DNA of 64,000 nt from Granulicella sp. 5B5 (GTDB taxonomy: Bacteria; Acidobacteriota; Terriglobia; Terriglobales; Acidobacteriaceae): positions 3,844,001-3,908,000 of the forward strand of contig NZ_CP046444.1 in NCBI RefSeq assembly GCF_014083945.1, in the 5' to 3' direction. Position 1 is the stretch's first letter; every line of letters begins with the position of its first letter. The translations under genes were made by a program, and so were the position numbers. Under the pieces are notes generated by a model. That model saw nothing but the letters and a program-made list of their open reading frames with translations, made no database searches and was not told where the DNA came from. Positions 9,346 to 17,264 of the stretch are shown one piece after another.

Positions 9346-10097
9346 GCATCCTCCTCAAGCAGGTTGTCTTCACTCTGGAATTCTTCTGGAAAGAGCGATC
9401 CAGCTAGCAGCGCTGCCACCGGCGCAAAGCTGCGGCGATGGTACTCGCAGGGGCCGTGCTCAACAAGCGCGCGGCGATGCGTCGGCGTGGCGTAGCCCTT
9501 GTGCGCGGCCAGCCCATACTGCGGGAACTGGGCATCGAGTGCGACCATCTGCGCATCGCGATACACCTTGGCAACGACCGAGGCGGCAGCGATGGAGAGG
9601 CTCAGCGAGTCGCCGTAGATGAGCTTGGTCTGTGCGCAGGGGTGGTCGAGCAGCATGGCATCGATCAGCAGGTGATCGGGCGCGATGGAGAGGCCCTGCA
9701 CGGCGCGCAGCATGGCCAGCCGCGAGGCCTGGTAGATGTTTACGCGGTCGATGGTCGCGGGGTCGACCTCGGCGATGCTGACGGCCAGAGCGATGGCGCG
9801 GACCTCGCGGTCGAGCTCGGCGCGGGCTGGTTCGGGCAACTGCTTGGAGTCTCGCAGGCCAAGCTTCTTCAACCGGGATAGTTTTTCCGGCAGGATGACG
9901 GCCGCAGCGACCACTGATCCAAAGAGGCAGCCACGCCCGACCTCGTCCACGCCCGCCAGGGTGGCGAAGCCCTGAGCGCGTAGCTGCCGTTCGTGTTTGT
10001 CCGTGCACTTTAGAAGCTTCAGGCGCGCCATCTTACTGGAGGTTTCAGTAACGGCGCGGGGAAAGACTTTGGTAACAGGAATCTGTAACGCGGACAT
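9330..10097 (-). CDS. rnhB: Ribonuclease HII
   Basis: RNase HII cleaves the RNA strand of RNA-DNA hybrids and single ribonucleotides in DNA. Catalytic landmarks are visible: GVDEVGRGCLFG (Asp-Glu pair), DSKQL, HLLIDAMLLD, and SIAAASVVAKVYRD with the final metal Asp. The ATG at 10097 (255 codons) has AGGA seven bases upstream; an internal ATG at 10031 beginning MARLKLLK would give a 233-residue protein closer to the family norm. A 375-bp gap separates it from rplS, which has its own terminator, so rnhB probably has a separate promoter. The PIG-L gene follows with overlap. Confidence 0.93.
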   Translation of the reverse strand: MSALQIPVTKVFPRAVTETSSKMARLKLLKCTDKHERQLRAQGFATLAGVDEVGRGCLFGSVVAAAVILPEKLSRLKKLGLRDSKQLPEPARAELDREVRAIALAVSIAEVDPATIDRVNIYQASRLAMLRAVQGLSIAPDHLLIDAMLLDHPCAQTKLIYGDSLSLSIAAASVVAKVYRDAQMVALDAQFPQYGLAAHKGYATPTHRRALVEHGPCEYHRRSFAPVAALLAGSLFPEEFQSEDNLLEEDAWDPD

Positions 10098-10472
10098 GGT
10101 ATCGTCCTGCCAGTGTAGCTGAATCCTATTCGGGTCTGTTGTGTCCCCGAGCGGCAAGCTGGCGACCTCCTTCCTGAGCACTCGTCGCGCTGGCATGCCG
10201 CGCTGACTCTTGCTGCATGTTCGCACGCGGCCAATGGCCTGCGCGCACCCTAAGTCTTTAGACGTGATGACGTGATGGAGCGTGTTCCATGGCAAGCTAT
10301 CGCATCCGTAGAGCGTGAAGCTGAGTGGCAAGAACGGCGATCCGTCGTCCTGCCGCGAAGTCTCCATGCCGCTGGTGCTGGGCAAGGCCTCATAAGGTTC
10401 AAGTGGTTGAGTACAAAACAAAAGAGAGGCGACCCGAGGGCCGTCTCTCTTTTGTTCCCTGAAGGACAGAGC
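10098..10472. other. Intergenic region between rplS and rnhB
   Basis: This 375-bp stretch has no convincing coding region on either strand. The rplS-proximal end contains the terminator hairpin described separately. The rnhB-proximal end should hold the rnhB promoter and leader, but no convincing -35/-10 pair was recognised. A short direct repeat, GTGATGACGTGATG, lies near 10265. Confidence 0.5.
10418..10455 (-). terminator. Rho-independent terminator of rplS
   Basis: ACAAAAGAGAG at 10418-10428 pairs with CTCTCTTTTGT at 10445-10455, and inner GC pairs close the loop. Read on the minus strand the hairpin is followed by TTTTG. It lies immediately downstream of the rplS stop codon, so it ends the ribosomal-protein transcript before rnhB. 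Confidence 0.85.
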
Positions 10473-10829
10473 TTACGCGGAGCGCTCGACCTCGCGCAGA
10501 CGGGCAGCCTTGCCGCGGAGACCACGCAGGTAGAACAGCTTCGAGCGGCGCACCTTGTAGCTGCGAATCTTCTCGACCTTGTCCACGACCTTCGAGTTGT
10601 AGGGGAAGATGCGCTCGACGCCCTGGCCGAAGCTCATCTTGCGAACGGTAAACGTGCCCTGCGGGCCCTTGCGAGTGGCAATGACCATGCCCTCGAACGC
10701 CTGCAGACGCTCCTTGTCGCCTTCTTTGATCTTCACCTGCACGCGGACGGTGTCGCCCGGGGCGAAGTCAGGGAGGTCTGTGCGCTGGAGCTTGTCGGCC
10801 AGCTTCTGCATAATCGGATGAATTGACAT
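10473..10829 (-). CDS. rplS: 50S ribosomal protein L19
   Basis: The 118-residue product is bL19 of the large subunit, located at the 30S-50S interface. Diagnostic segments are [50 protein letters not shown] and [19 protein letters not shown]. The length is normal. It is the last ribosomal gene of the rpsP-khpA-rimM-trmD block. It is separated from trmD by a secreted-protein gene, which is not the usual arrangement. A strong terminator follows directly. Confidence 0.97.
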   Translation of the reverse strand: MSIHPIMQKLADKLQRTDLPDFAPGDTVRVQVKIKEGDKERLQAFEGMVIATRKGPQGTFTVRKMSFGQGVERIFPYNSKVVDKVEKIRSYKVRRSKLFYLRGLRGKAARLREVERSA

Positions 10830-10931
10830 AGTAGATTCCTTGCGTAAAGTCGCAAGTGTTAGTTTACATCAAACACTGGGGTTTTGCAGCCGATTTCCAC
10901 AAAAGGAGCTGCCGGGATCGGCCCTGAGTCC

Positions 10932-11729
10932 TTACTGCGGGACGGCGAACGCCACACCAGCCTTGCGATTGGCCGCCTCGGTGGCCGCAACGTCGAGATC
11001 GGCGACCGGGACCTCGCGCAAACGGTGCCCATCGGCAATGGTCAGCGTCGTCCTGGTCAGCATGTAGTTGCGGACCTGCTGGGAGGGGCGGCCGTCCTTG
11101 AAGACCAGCGTGACTGCATCTTCAGGCTCAGGTTGTTCAGGCTCAGATTGCGATGCGGTCACGCCGGCCGTCGCCGGTGCTATTTCCTGCTCAGGCGGAT
11201 AGTAAGGGCCCTGATCTGGCGCTGGCGCATACTGCTGCGGCGCGGTTGCATAGGAGGCATCCGCAGGCGGTCCGTTGTTGCTCGACGCATCGAAGTCGGT
11301 GTCATCGTCGGGAAAGCCAAGCTCCCACGGCGTGACCCAGTAACCCGAGGCGTAAGGATAGGCTGAGACATACGAACCATCAAACCGGCCATAGCGGTTG
11401 CGGGGCGGATAGGGGCGTGGTCTGGGGACCGGGCGCGGGATCGTTCGAGATCCATATGCCGAATACGCGGAACGGGCAGGGTAGCCGCGGTAGGGAACTG
11501 GCCGCGCTCCGACAGCATAGCCTCGGTAGGCTGTCGCTGGACGATAAGGCATGGCACGTGGCGCAGGGGAGAACGACCGGAACCCGGCGCTGCCACCTGC
11601 AAATCCGCCACGGAACGAAGGCGCGCTACGTGCGCTGAACCCGCCGCCGCGTGGAGCGCCGCCTCTCTGCGCGCAGGCCTGCCAGGCAAAGCCGGTGAAG
11701 AGCAGCGTCGCTGTGGCGAGCCATCTCAT
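10932..11729 (-). CDS. Secreted Gly/Arg/Pro/Tyr-rich protein of unknown function
   Basis: This is a 265-residue protein with a signal peptide (MRWLATATLLFTGFAWQACA). A low-complexity region at about residues 22-115 is rich in Gly, Arg, Pro, Ser and Tyr (RGGAPRGGGFSARSAPSFRG). An acidic, Pro/Gln-rich middle follows. The C-terminal about 60 residues look folded (DAVTLVFKDGRPSQQVRNYM, then LTRTTLTIADGHRLREVPVA). I do not recognise a named family. The C-terminal block resembles a small beta-rich domain seen in exported proteins, but that is an impression only. The protein lies between trmD and rplS in a conserved translation operon, which is odd for an exported protein. The disordered N-terminal region could interact with the wall or be surface exposed. 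Confidence 0.7.
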   Translation of the reverse strand: MRWLATATLLFTGFAWQACAQRGGAPRGGGFSARSAPSFRGGFAGGSAGFRSFSPAPRAMPYRPATAYRGYAVGARPVPYRGYPARSAYSAYGSRTIPRPVPRPRPYPPRNRYGRFDGSYVSAYPYASGYWVTPWELGFPDDDTDFDASSNNGPPADASYATAPQQYAPAPDQGPYYPPEQEIAPATAGVTASQSEPEQPEPEDAVTLVFKDGRPSQQVRNYMLTRTTLTIADGHRLREVPVADLDVAATEAANRKAGVAFAVPQ

Positions 11730-11780
11730 GGCAGAATCCTACGCCTCTTGTCTGTTAGACGCCGCCATCGCGCGATTCGG

Positions 11781-12638
11781 TCATCCCGCTTGCTGGTTCC
11801 AGCCCAACTCAGCGAGATACTCGCGATCGTCGTCGCTCAGATCGGCAGTTGTGAGCAGGTCCGGCCGGTTGGCGAGGGTCTTGGCCAGCGCCGCTCGCCG
11901 CCGCCATCGCCGGATCACCACATGGTCGCCGCCACTGAGCACCTCGGGAACCGGTTGCCCGTGCCACTCCGCGGGGCGGGTGTAGTGGGGGTAGTCCAGC
12001 AGGCCGCCGGAGCCGTGGGTGGCACGCGGAACACCATCTGCAGTGAGCGTTTCGGTGGGCTCATCGCCCTCGCCAAAGCTCTCATAACGCGACGAGTCGG
12101 CGTGGCCTAGCACACCGGGCAGCAGGCGCACGACGGCGTCCACGATGACGGCCGCGCCCAGCTCACCGCCCGAAAGAACGTAGTCGCCGATGGAGAGCTC
12201 CTCGTCGCAGAGCTGCTGGCTCACGCGTTCGTCCACACCCTCGTAGCGCCCGCAGATAAGCACGACGCGCGCGTAGCCGGAGAGGCGGCGGGCTTCGGAC
12301 TGCACAAACCGGCGGCCCTGTGCGGAGAGCAGAACGACGCGTTCGCGCATCCCACGCTCGCCCTTTGGGGCCAGTTGGAGCGAATCAAGGCACTCGAAGA
12401 TGGGCTGGGCCTTGAGCACCATGCCTTCGCCGCCGCCAAAGGGGCGGTCGTCCACGGTGCGGTGGCGGTCGTGGGTGAAGTTACGAAGGTCGTGGGTGCT
12501 GACCGTCGCCAGCCCCTGCCGGACGGCCCGTTCGAGGATGCCGTGCCCCAGAATGCCATGTCCTCCTGCAGTTTCTGCGCCTGACAAACCAGCGGTGCCA
12601 AAGAACTCGGGGAAGATGGTCACGATGTCAAACTGCAT
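11781..12638 (-). CDS. trmD: tRNA (guanine37-N1)-methyltransferase TrmD
   Basis: TrmD methylates G37 of tRNAs reading CNN codons, preventing frameshifts. The 285-residue protein has the N-terminal FDIVTIFPEFF start, DDRPFGGGEGMVLKAQPI, and the knotted SAM-binding elements ICGRYEGVDERV and LSIGDYVLSGGELGA. The typical C-terminal LLDYPHYTRPAEW block is also present. Length is slightly above the usual 240-260 residues because of a glycine-rich insertion (SGAETAGGHGILGHG) near residue 20. It overlaps the end of rimM by 11 bp, so the two are translationally coupled. Confidence 0.96.
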   Translation of the reverse strand: MQFDIVTIFPEFFGTAGLSGAETAGGHGILGHGILERAVRQGLATVSTHDLRNFTHDRHRTVDDRPFGGGEGMVLKAQPIFECLDSLQLAPKGERGMRERVVLLSAQGRRFVQSEARRLSGYARVVLICGRYEGVDERVSQQLCDEELSIGDYVLSGGELGAAVIVDAVVRLLPGVLGHADSSRYESFGEGDEPTETLTADGVPRATHGSGGLLDYPHYTRPAEWHGQPVPEVLSGGDHVVIRRWRRRAALAKTLANRPDLLTTADLSDDDREYLAELGWNQQAG

Positions 12639-13278
12639 CGTCGCTCCCCGTATCGTCCTCGGCTTCTTCTTCGCCGGTCCCCTCGCCGCCGATCAGTCCT
12701 TCAGGCAGGTGCATCGTCACGCGTTTCGCGTTCAGATCGACGGCCTCCAGCCACGCACGCACGAACGGCACCAGCACAGGCTCCTCGTCCCCGGCTATCT
12801 CAACCACAAGCAGAGGCGCGGCGTCTTCGAGGCGGTGGCCATCGGCGCTGACAGGGAACTCCAGATCGACGACGGTGCCCACCTGCTGGTCTCCATCGAA
12901 GAACGCGCAGCCCACCAGGTCGCCGACAAAAAACGTGTCTTCATCGAGCGCGGGCATCTCCGCAGCAGCGATCAGCACCTCGCAGCCGGCGAGGGCCTCG
13001 GCGTCGTTGATGCTGTCGCAGCCGCTCAACTTCAGCACCATACGCCCGGCGTTGCGGCCTGTGGGCGACCAGCAGTCCTCAAGCACGCGCTCAGGCGCAG
13101 CGACAGCAGGCTTCGGTGCCGAGGCCGCAAGACGCACGGCGCGGCCCTTGACGAAGACCCCAGCAAGGTCGGTCAGCGGTTCGGCCAGCAGCTCGCCGCG
13201 ACGGCCCTGTGGGCGCAGCAGCTTTGCGATAGCGGTCCAGCTACCGGTCTCAGAGGATGTAGGTGTTGTGGTGCTCAA
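12628..13278 (-). CDS. rimM: 16S rRNA processing / 30S maturation factor RimM
   Basis: The 216-residue protein acts late in 30S head assembly with uS19. It has the RimM barrel start (AIAKLLRPQGRRGELLAEPL, with R-P-Q-G-R-R-G) and a PRC-barrel half with DTFFVGDLVGCAFFD and VLVPFVRAWLEAVDL. An acidic tail of about 25 residues (GEGTGEEEAEDDTGSDDAV) follows and is not essential to the fold. Position between khpA and trmD and overlap with trmD are conventional. A 108-bp gap separates it from khpA upstream. Confidence 0.93.
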   Translation of the reverse strand: MSTTTPTSSETGSWTAIAKLLRPQGRRGELLAEPLTDLAGVFVKGRAVRLAASAPKPAVAAPERVLEDCWSPTGRNAGRMVLKLSGCDSINDAEALAGCEVLIAAAEMPALDEDTFFVGDLVGCAFFDGDQQVGTVVDLEFPVSADGHRLEDAAPLLVVEIAGDEEPVLVPFVRAWLEAVDLNAKRVTMHLPEGLIGGEGTGEEEAEDDTGSDDAV

Positions 13279-13386
13279 AACGCGAGGCGCCTCCGCTGCG
13301 CAACAGTCGCCATAGGTGGCCGGGAGAGACCGGCAGCACAGGCTGCCTTAGTCTATCCCGTGAACCAGCGTGCGGCAGCGGGCGCG

Positions 13387-13707
13387 TCAGTCCTCGTCGC
13401 TGGCGGCAGCGGCTCCGCCGACCACTCGGCCTGCCTCGACGATGTCGAGAGCAAAGCGGCTTTGAAGCTTCATGCTGGCGGCGCTGAGGATGGTGCGCAG
13501 CGACCGGGCTGTACGGCCCTGTTTGCCGATCAGCTTGCCGATATCGGCCGGGGCAACATGCAGGCGCAGGACATGAGAGTCCTGCGCCTGCATCGCTTCC
13601 ACACGAACGGCGTCCGTGTCGTCCACCAAGGCTCGTGCAATCGTCAACAAAAGGGCCGTAATCTCATCGACAGCTACGCTGCCGCTTCGCTCAGAAAACT
13701 CGGTCAC
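13387..13707 (-). CDS. khpA: KH-domain RNA-binding protein KhpA
   Basis: This small type-II KH protein partners with KhpB and influences RNA-binding, division and envelope control in other bacteria. The GXXG loop is present as IGKLIGKQGRTARSLRTIL, preceded by HVLRLHVAPADI. The GTG at 13707 is chosen because AGAGG stands seven bases upstream. The ATG at 13740 and the open frame to 13794 lack a ribosome site and would give an unusual N-terminal extension. Location between rpsP and rimM is the standard context. The start is uncertain, the identity is not. Confidence 0.88.
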   Translation of the reverse strand: MTEFSERSGSVAVDEITALLLTIARALVDDTDAVRVEAMQAQDSHVLRLHVAPADIGKLIGKQGRTARSLRTILSAASMKLQSRFALDIVEAGRVVGGAAAASDED

Positions 13708-13976
13708 TCGTACACCTCTGGGGAGTACGTGAGCCGCCATAACTGCTTGCAAGCCTTTGAACTCTGCTGTGAAAGGTCCTGCTACCTCTGCCAATCAGGC
13801 TGCATCACGTGATCTTGCAATATCTCGTCACTTGCTACACAAAACCTGTGGCTTTCCGCTTTTTGACGGGCTACAGAGTGTTGTATTTCGGTGAGTCTAC
13901 GCGATAGAGGGAGGAGCAAAAGGAACTCTTTGGGCACATGCTTGAGTCTCCCCAAAGGCATGCCAGACGGGTTACT

Positions 13977-14237
13977 TTAGGCGGCAGGGGCCGCTTCAGT
14001 TTCTGTCTGGGGTGGGTTCTTTGCCAGCAACTTTCCTACGGTCTCGGAGAGCTGCGCACCCTTGCTGGTCCAGTAGTCGATACGATCGCGCTTCAGCTCC
14101 ACGCTGGCAGGCTCCGTACGGGGATTGTAGGTGCCGACAACCTCCACCGAGCGGCCATTGCGGGCACGGTCCTTTTCGATAACGACGATACGATAGTGGG
14201 GCTGCTTGCGGGCGCCAACGCGGGCGAGACGAATCAT
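13977..14237 (-). CDS. rpsP: 30S ribosomal protein S16
   Basis: This is the 86-residue bS16. The diagnostic N-terminus MIRLARVGARKQPHYRIVV and the later ELKRDRIDYWTSKGAQLSET are intact. A short Ala/Glu-rich tail follows. The ATG at 14237 is the usual start; a GTG two codons upstream (14243) is in frame but would add residues outside the family consensus. It is the first gene of the minus-strand translation operon. The 185 bp upstream should contain its promoter. Confidence 0.96.
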   Translation of the reverse strand: MIRLARVGARKQPHYRIVVIEKDRARNGRSVEVVGTYNPRTEPASVELKRDRIDYWTSKGAQLSETVGKLLAKNPPQTETEAAPAA

Positions 14238-14428
14238 TAACACGACGGGGTTTTACCTTTCAGTTTTTGTCTATGTTGGGCGAGAAGATCTTGCGATCAG
14301 CGACCATGTGGTCAAGGATAAGACGACACAACCCAACATCTAAGTATCCCTGTTTCCACCCAAAACCGCAAGTTTGCAGCGCGACTTTTGATCGCGTCCG
14401 CGCCAGCCACGCAGCGTCCAAGCGAAAG

Positions 14429-15322
14429 CTAACTCCACGGCGGGAACAAGAAGGTTAAGGTGCGGTCGAACCGCGCGGCCCAGGCGTCCTCGTTGTGCTG
14501 CGCGCCGTCCACCCGTAGATACTGCAGGTCGACGCCATCCTTCCAGCCCCGCAGCCTCAGTCGCCGATGCAGCAGGTCGGTATCGCGCAGGTGACGCAGG
14601 CCCTCGGCGGTGCCCATGTCCAGCCAAATCCGAGGCCGCGGGCGTGAGTCGCTCGCCTTGAACTCGCTCACAATATTCAGGATGCTGCGCTGGTTCCACC
14701 ACACGCTCGGGCTCATCACTGCCAGCCGCCCGAAGACCTCTGGATACTTCAGCCCCAGCGCCAGCGTAATCAGCCCGCCCAGCGACGAGCCGCCCATCCC
14801 CGTGTGCTGCGGCCCCTGCAGAGTGCGAAAGCTCTGGTCGACCAGCGGCTTCAGCTCCTCCACCAGCAGACGGCCATAGCGGTCGCCCGCGCCGCCGCCC
14901 ATGCGGGCATCGCGCGTCGGCGTGTACTCGGTGATGCGCTTGACGCCTGTATTGGCCACCCCGACCAGGATCGTCGGCTCCATCAGCCCGGCTGCGGTCA
15001 GGCGGTCGGAGGTCTCGATCGCCCGCCACGTATGGTCCGCCACATAGGAGGTCCGGCCATCGAAGACATTCTGTCCATCGTGCAGATAGAAGACCGGAAA
15101 CGCCCGCTCCGGTTCCTGCAGATAGGCCTCGGGCAGATACACCATCACATCGCGGCGGCTGGGCAGCCAGCGAGACCGCAGGTCGTGCAGCCGCAGGTAG
15201 CGGGGATTGGCGTCCAACTCGCTCGGCGCGGTTGCGTTTACCCTGAGTGGCACAAACTCGGGCGTCTGCGCGAGGTTGTGAAACAGGGGACGGAGTGGCG
15301 GATGAGATGATGTCGTGAACAC
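14429..15322 (-). CDS. Enterochelin-esterase-like alpha/beta hydrolase
   Basis: The 297-residue protein belongs to the putative esterase / Fes-like alpha/beta-hydrolase group. Landmarks are the oxyanion segment FYLHDGQNVFDG, the nucleophile elbow GMGGSSLGGLITLAL (Ser in G-S-S-L-G), and the late catalytic His in DGAQHNEDAWAARF. No signal peptide is present, so it should be cytoplasmic. It cleaves an ester of unknown nature. It is divergent from a second esterase gene that starts 94 bp away, and a peptide-ligase-type gene set follows, so it may share a pathway with those genes. Confidence 0.82.
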   Translation of the reverse strand: MFTTSSHPPLRPLFHNLAQTPEFVPLRVNATAPSELDANPRYLRLHDLRSRWLPSRRDVMVYLPEAYLQEPERAFPVFYLHDGQNVFDGRTSYVADHTWRAIETSDRLTAAGLMEPTILVGVANTGVKRITEYTPTRDARMGGGAGDRYGRLLVEELKPLVDQSFRTLQGPQHTGMGGSSLGGLITLALGLKYPEVFGRLAVMSPSVWWNQRSILNIVSEFKASDSRPRPRIWLDMGTAEGLRHLRDTDLLHRRLRLRGWKDGVDLQYLRVDGAQHNEDAWAARFDRTLTFLFPPWS

Positions 15323-15415
15323 GTTATGAATACTGGGTCTCTGGCCTTTGCGGCTAAGCTCTCAGAGTACCAAATCCGGGCCCGAAATTTGCCACAGGAG
15401 AGGCGAATCCGCACC

Positions 15416-16150
15416 ATGCGACGCGACTACTACCAACAACACTCCGGCGAGCTGGGCCGCAATATGGAGATGCTCGTCTACAGCCGCTGGGACGCCGCCA
15501 CCGACCCCGGCCTCCCCGTCATCGTCTTTCCCACCTCGCAGGGTCGCTTCTACGAGTTCGAAGACAAAGGCATGGTCCGCGCGCTCTCCGGCAAGATCGA
15601 CGCGGGCGAGATCCAGCTCTTCTGCGTCGACTCGGTAGACAGCGAGAGCTGGTACAACCGCAACGTTGGCCCGGACTGGCGCGTCGCGCGGCAGGAGCAG
15701 TACGCCCGCTACATCGCCAACGAGGTCGTGCCCTTCATCCAGTACCGCAACTGGAACCCAAAGATCGTCACCGCCGGCTGTAGCTTCGGCGGCTACCACG
15801 CTCTGAACATGGCGCTCAAGTATCCGTGGACCTTCTCCGGCTGCCTCTCGATGTCCGGCGCCTTCGACATGGAGAAGCTGAACTTTCTCGATGGCTATCA
15901 CGACCAGAACGCCTACTTCAACATGCCCATGAACTACATGCCCAACCAGCACGACGGGGCCACACTCGACCGCATGCGCCAGAACACCTACGTGCTGGCC
16001 ACCGGCGTCCACGACCAGTGCTGGAACGATAACGAGCGCATGGCCGCAATCCTGCGCGGCAAGGGCATCCCTGTTCAACTCCACGTCTGGGGCGGCGACA
16101 CCGGCCACGACTGGCCCTGGTGGCAGCAGCAGGCGCAGCAGTATCTATAG
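15416..16150 (+). CDS. Putative esterase (alpha/beta hydrolase) heading the ligase cluster
   Basis: The 244-residue hydrolase starts MRRDYYQQHSGELGRNMEML and has the nucleophile elbow AGCSFGGYHALNMALKYP. A C-terminal His lies in GGDTGHDWPWW. It has no signal peptide. An ATG at 15326 in the same frame would add 30 residues without family likeness, so 15416 is preferred although AGGAG lies rather far upstream (about 15 bases). It is followed by a large stem-loop and then the ATP-grasp gene. Proteins like this recur in acidobacterial clusters with ATP-grasp enzymes, where they might hydrolyse or transfer an ester intermediate; that role is inference. Confidence 0.82.
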   Translation: MRRDYYQQHSGELGRNMEMLVYSRWDAATDPGLPVIVFPTSQGRFYEFEDKGMVRALSGKIDAGEIQLFCVDSVDSESWYNRNVGPDWRVARQEQYARYIANEVVPFIQYRNWNPKIVTAGCSFGGYHALNMALKYPWTFSGCLSMSGAFDMEKLNFLDGYHDQNAYFNMPMNYMPNQHDGATLDRMRQNTYVLATGVHDQCWNDNERMAAILRGKGIPVQLHVWGGDTGHDWPWWQQQAQQYL

Positions 16151-16156
16151 GTGTCA

Positions 16157-16218
16157 GACAGTAGTGAGTAGACAGTAAAGTCGTTTTCACTACTGTCTAC
16201 GGTCTACCCACTACTGTC
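16157..16218. repeat. Nested inverted repeat / possible alternative-stem terminator
   Basis: The 17-base arms at 16157-16173 (GACAGTAGTGAGTAGAC) and 16202-16218 (GTCTACCCACTACTGTC) pair with one mismatch. The loop contains TACTGTCTAC (16191-16200), which pairs perfectly with GTAGACAGTA (16168-16177) instead. The two stems are mutually exclusive. TTGTTTC follows on the plus strand. It could be a weak terminator, a switch or a small mobile repeat. Confidence 0.65.
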
Positions 16219-16262
16219 TTGTTTCTCCGCTACACTATCGGCAACACGGAGACCTTCGACCT

Positions 16263-17189
16263 ATGATCAAGATCGGCGTCCTGTTCGGCAGGGAATCCAC
16301 CTTTCCGCCCGCGCTTGTCGAGCGCATCAACGCGATGCAGCTGCCTGAGATCACGGCCGAGTTTGTCCACGTCGGCGGCGTCAAAATGGCTGAGCCCTGC
16401 CCCTACGCCGTCATCGTCGACCGCATCTCCCACGACGTCCCGTTCTACCGCTCCTATCTCAAGAACGCGGTGCTCACCGGCACGCAGCTCATCAACAATC
16501 CTTTCTGGTGGTCGGCCGACGACAAGTTCTTCAACTACGCTCTAGCCGCCAAACTTGGTGTTGCCGTACCGCGCACGGTGCTCCTCCCGCACAAACAGTA
16601 TCCGCGCGACATCACCGCTGGTTCTCTCCGCAACCTTGAGTTTCCCCTCGACTGGAAAAGCATCTTCGACTACGTCAAGTTCCCGGCGTTTCTCAAGCCG
16701 CACGACGGCGGCGGCTGGCGTGACGTCTACTGCGTCCACAACCCGGAAGAGTTCTTCTGTGCCTACGACCAGACCCGCGACCTCTGCATGACGCTGCAAG
16801 CGGCGGTCCACTTCAACGAGTACTTCCGCTGCTACGTCGTCGGCCAGCAGGACGTGCACATCATGGCCTACGACCCGCGCCGCCCGCACGCAGAGCGCTA
16901 CATCCTCGAACCGCAGATCTACCCGGACGGCCTGCTCGAACGCGTGGAGAAGGACGCCCTCACGCTCTGCCGCGCGCTCGGGTACGACCTCAACACCGTC
17001 GAGTTCGCCGTCGAGGACGGCACCCCCTACGCCATCGACTTCATGAACCCAGCACCCGACGCCGACGTCCACTCCGTCGGCCAGCACAACTTCGACTGGA
17101 TCGTCGAAAAGGTCGCGCACCTCGCCGTCCACAAGGCCCAGAACCCGCAACCCATTGACCTCCGCTGGTCGAAGTTTCTAGGAGCCTGA
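16263..17189 (+). CDS. ATP-grasp ligase, RimK-like
   Basis: A 308-residue ATP-grasp enzyme would join a carboxylate to an amine via an acyl-phosphate. The nucleotide-binding segment FPAFLKPHDGGGWRDVY supplies the Lys and glycine-rich loop. ILEPQIYPDG follows, and the metal-binding end is TVEFAVEDGTPYAIDFMNP, with Glu, Asp and Asn in the expected order. The N-terminal domain is short, as in peptide-ligase members. There is no signal peptide. Genes for a GCS2-type ligase, an aminopeptidase and another ATP-grasp-like protein follow in the same direction, suggesting stepwise assembly of a small peptide-like product. The substrates are unknown. Confidence 0.8.
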   Translation: MIKIGVLFGRESTFPPALVERINAMQLPEITAEFVHVGGVKMAEPCPYAVIVDRISHDVPFYRSYLKNAVLTGTQLINNPFWWSADDKFFNYALAAKLGVAVPRTVLLPHKQYPRDITAGSLRNLEFPLDWKSIFDYVKFPAFLKPHDGGGWRDVYCVHNPEEFFCAYDQTRDLCMTLQAAVHFNEYFRCYVVGQQDVHIMAYDPRRPHAERYILEPQIYPDGLLERVEKDALTLCRALGYDLNTVEFAVEDGTPYAIDFMNPAPDADVHSVGQHNFDWIVEKVAHLAVHKAQNPQPIDLRWSKFLGA

Positions 17190-17264
17190 GCTTTACTCTG
17201 CGTACATTGCGAGAACATTGCGTACTCTGCGTTCAAAGCTTTTGCTGTTGTCTTGAGGTGTCAC

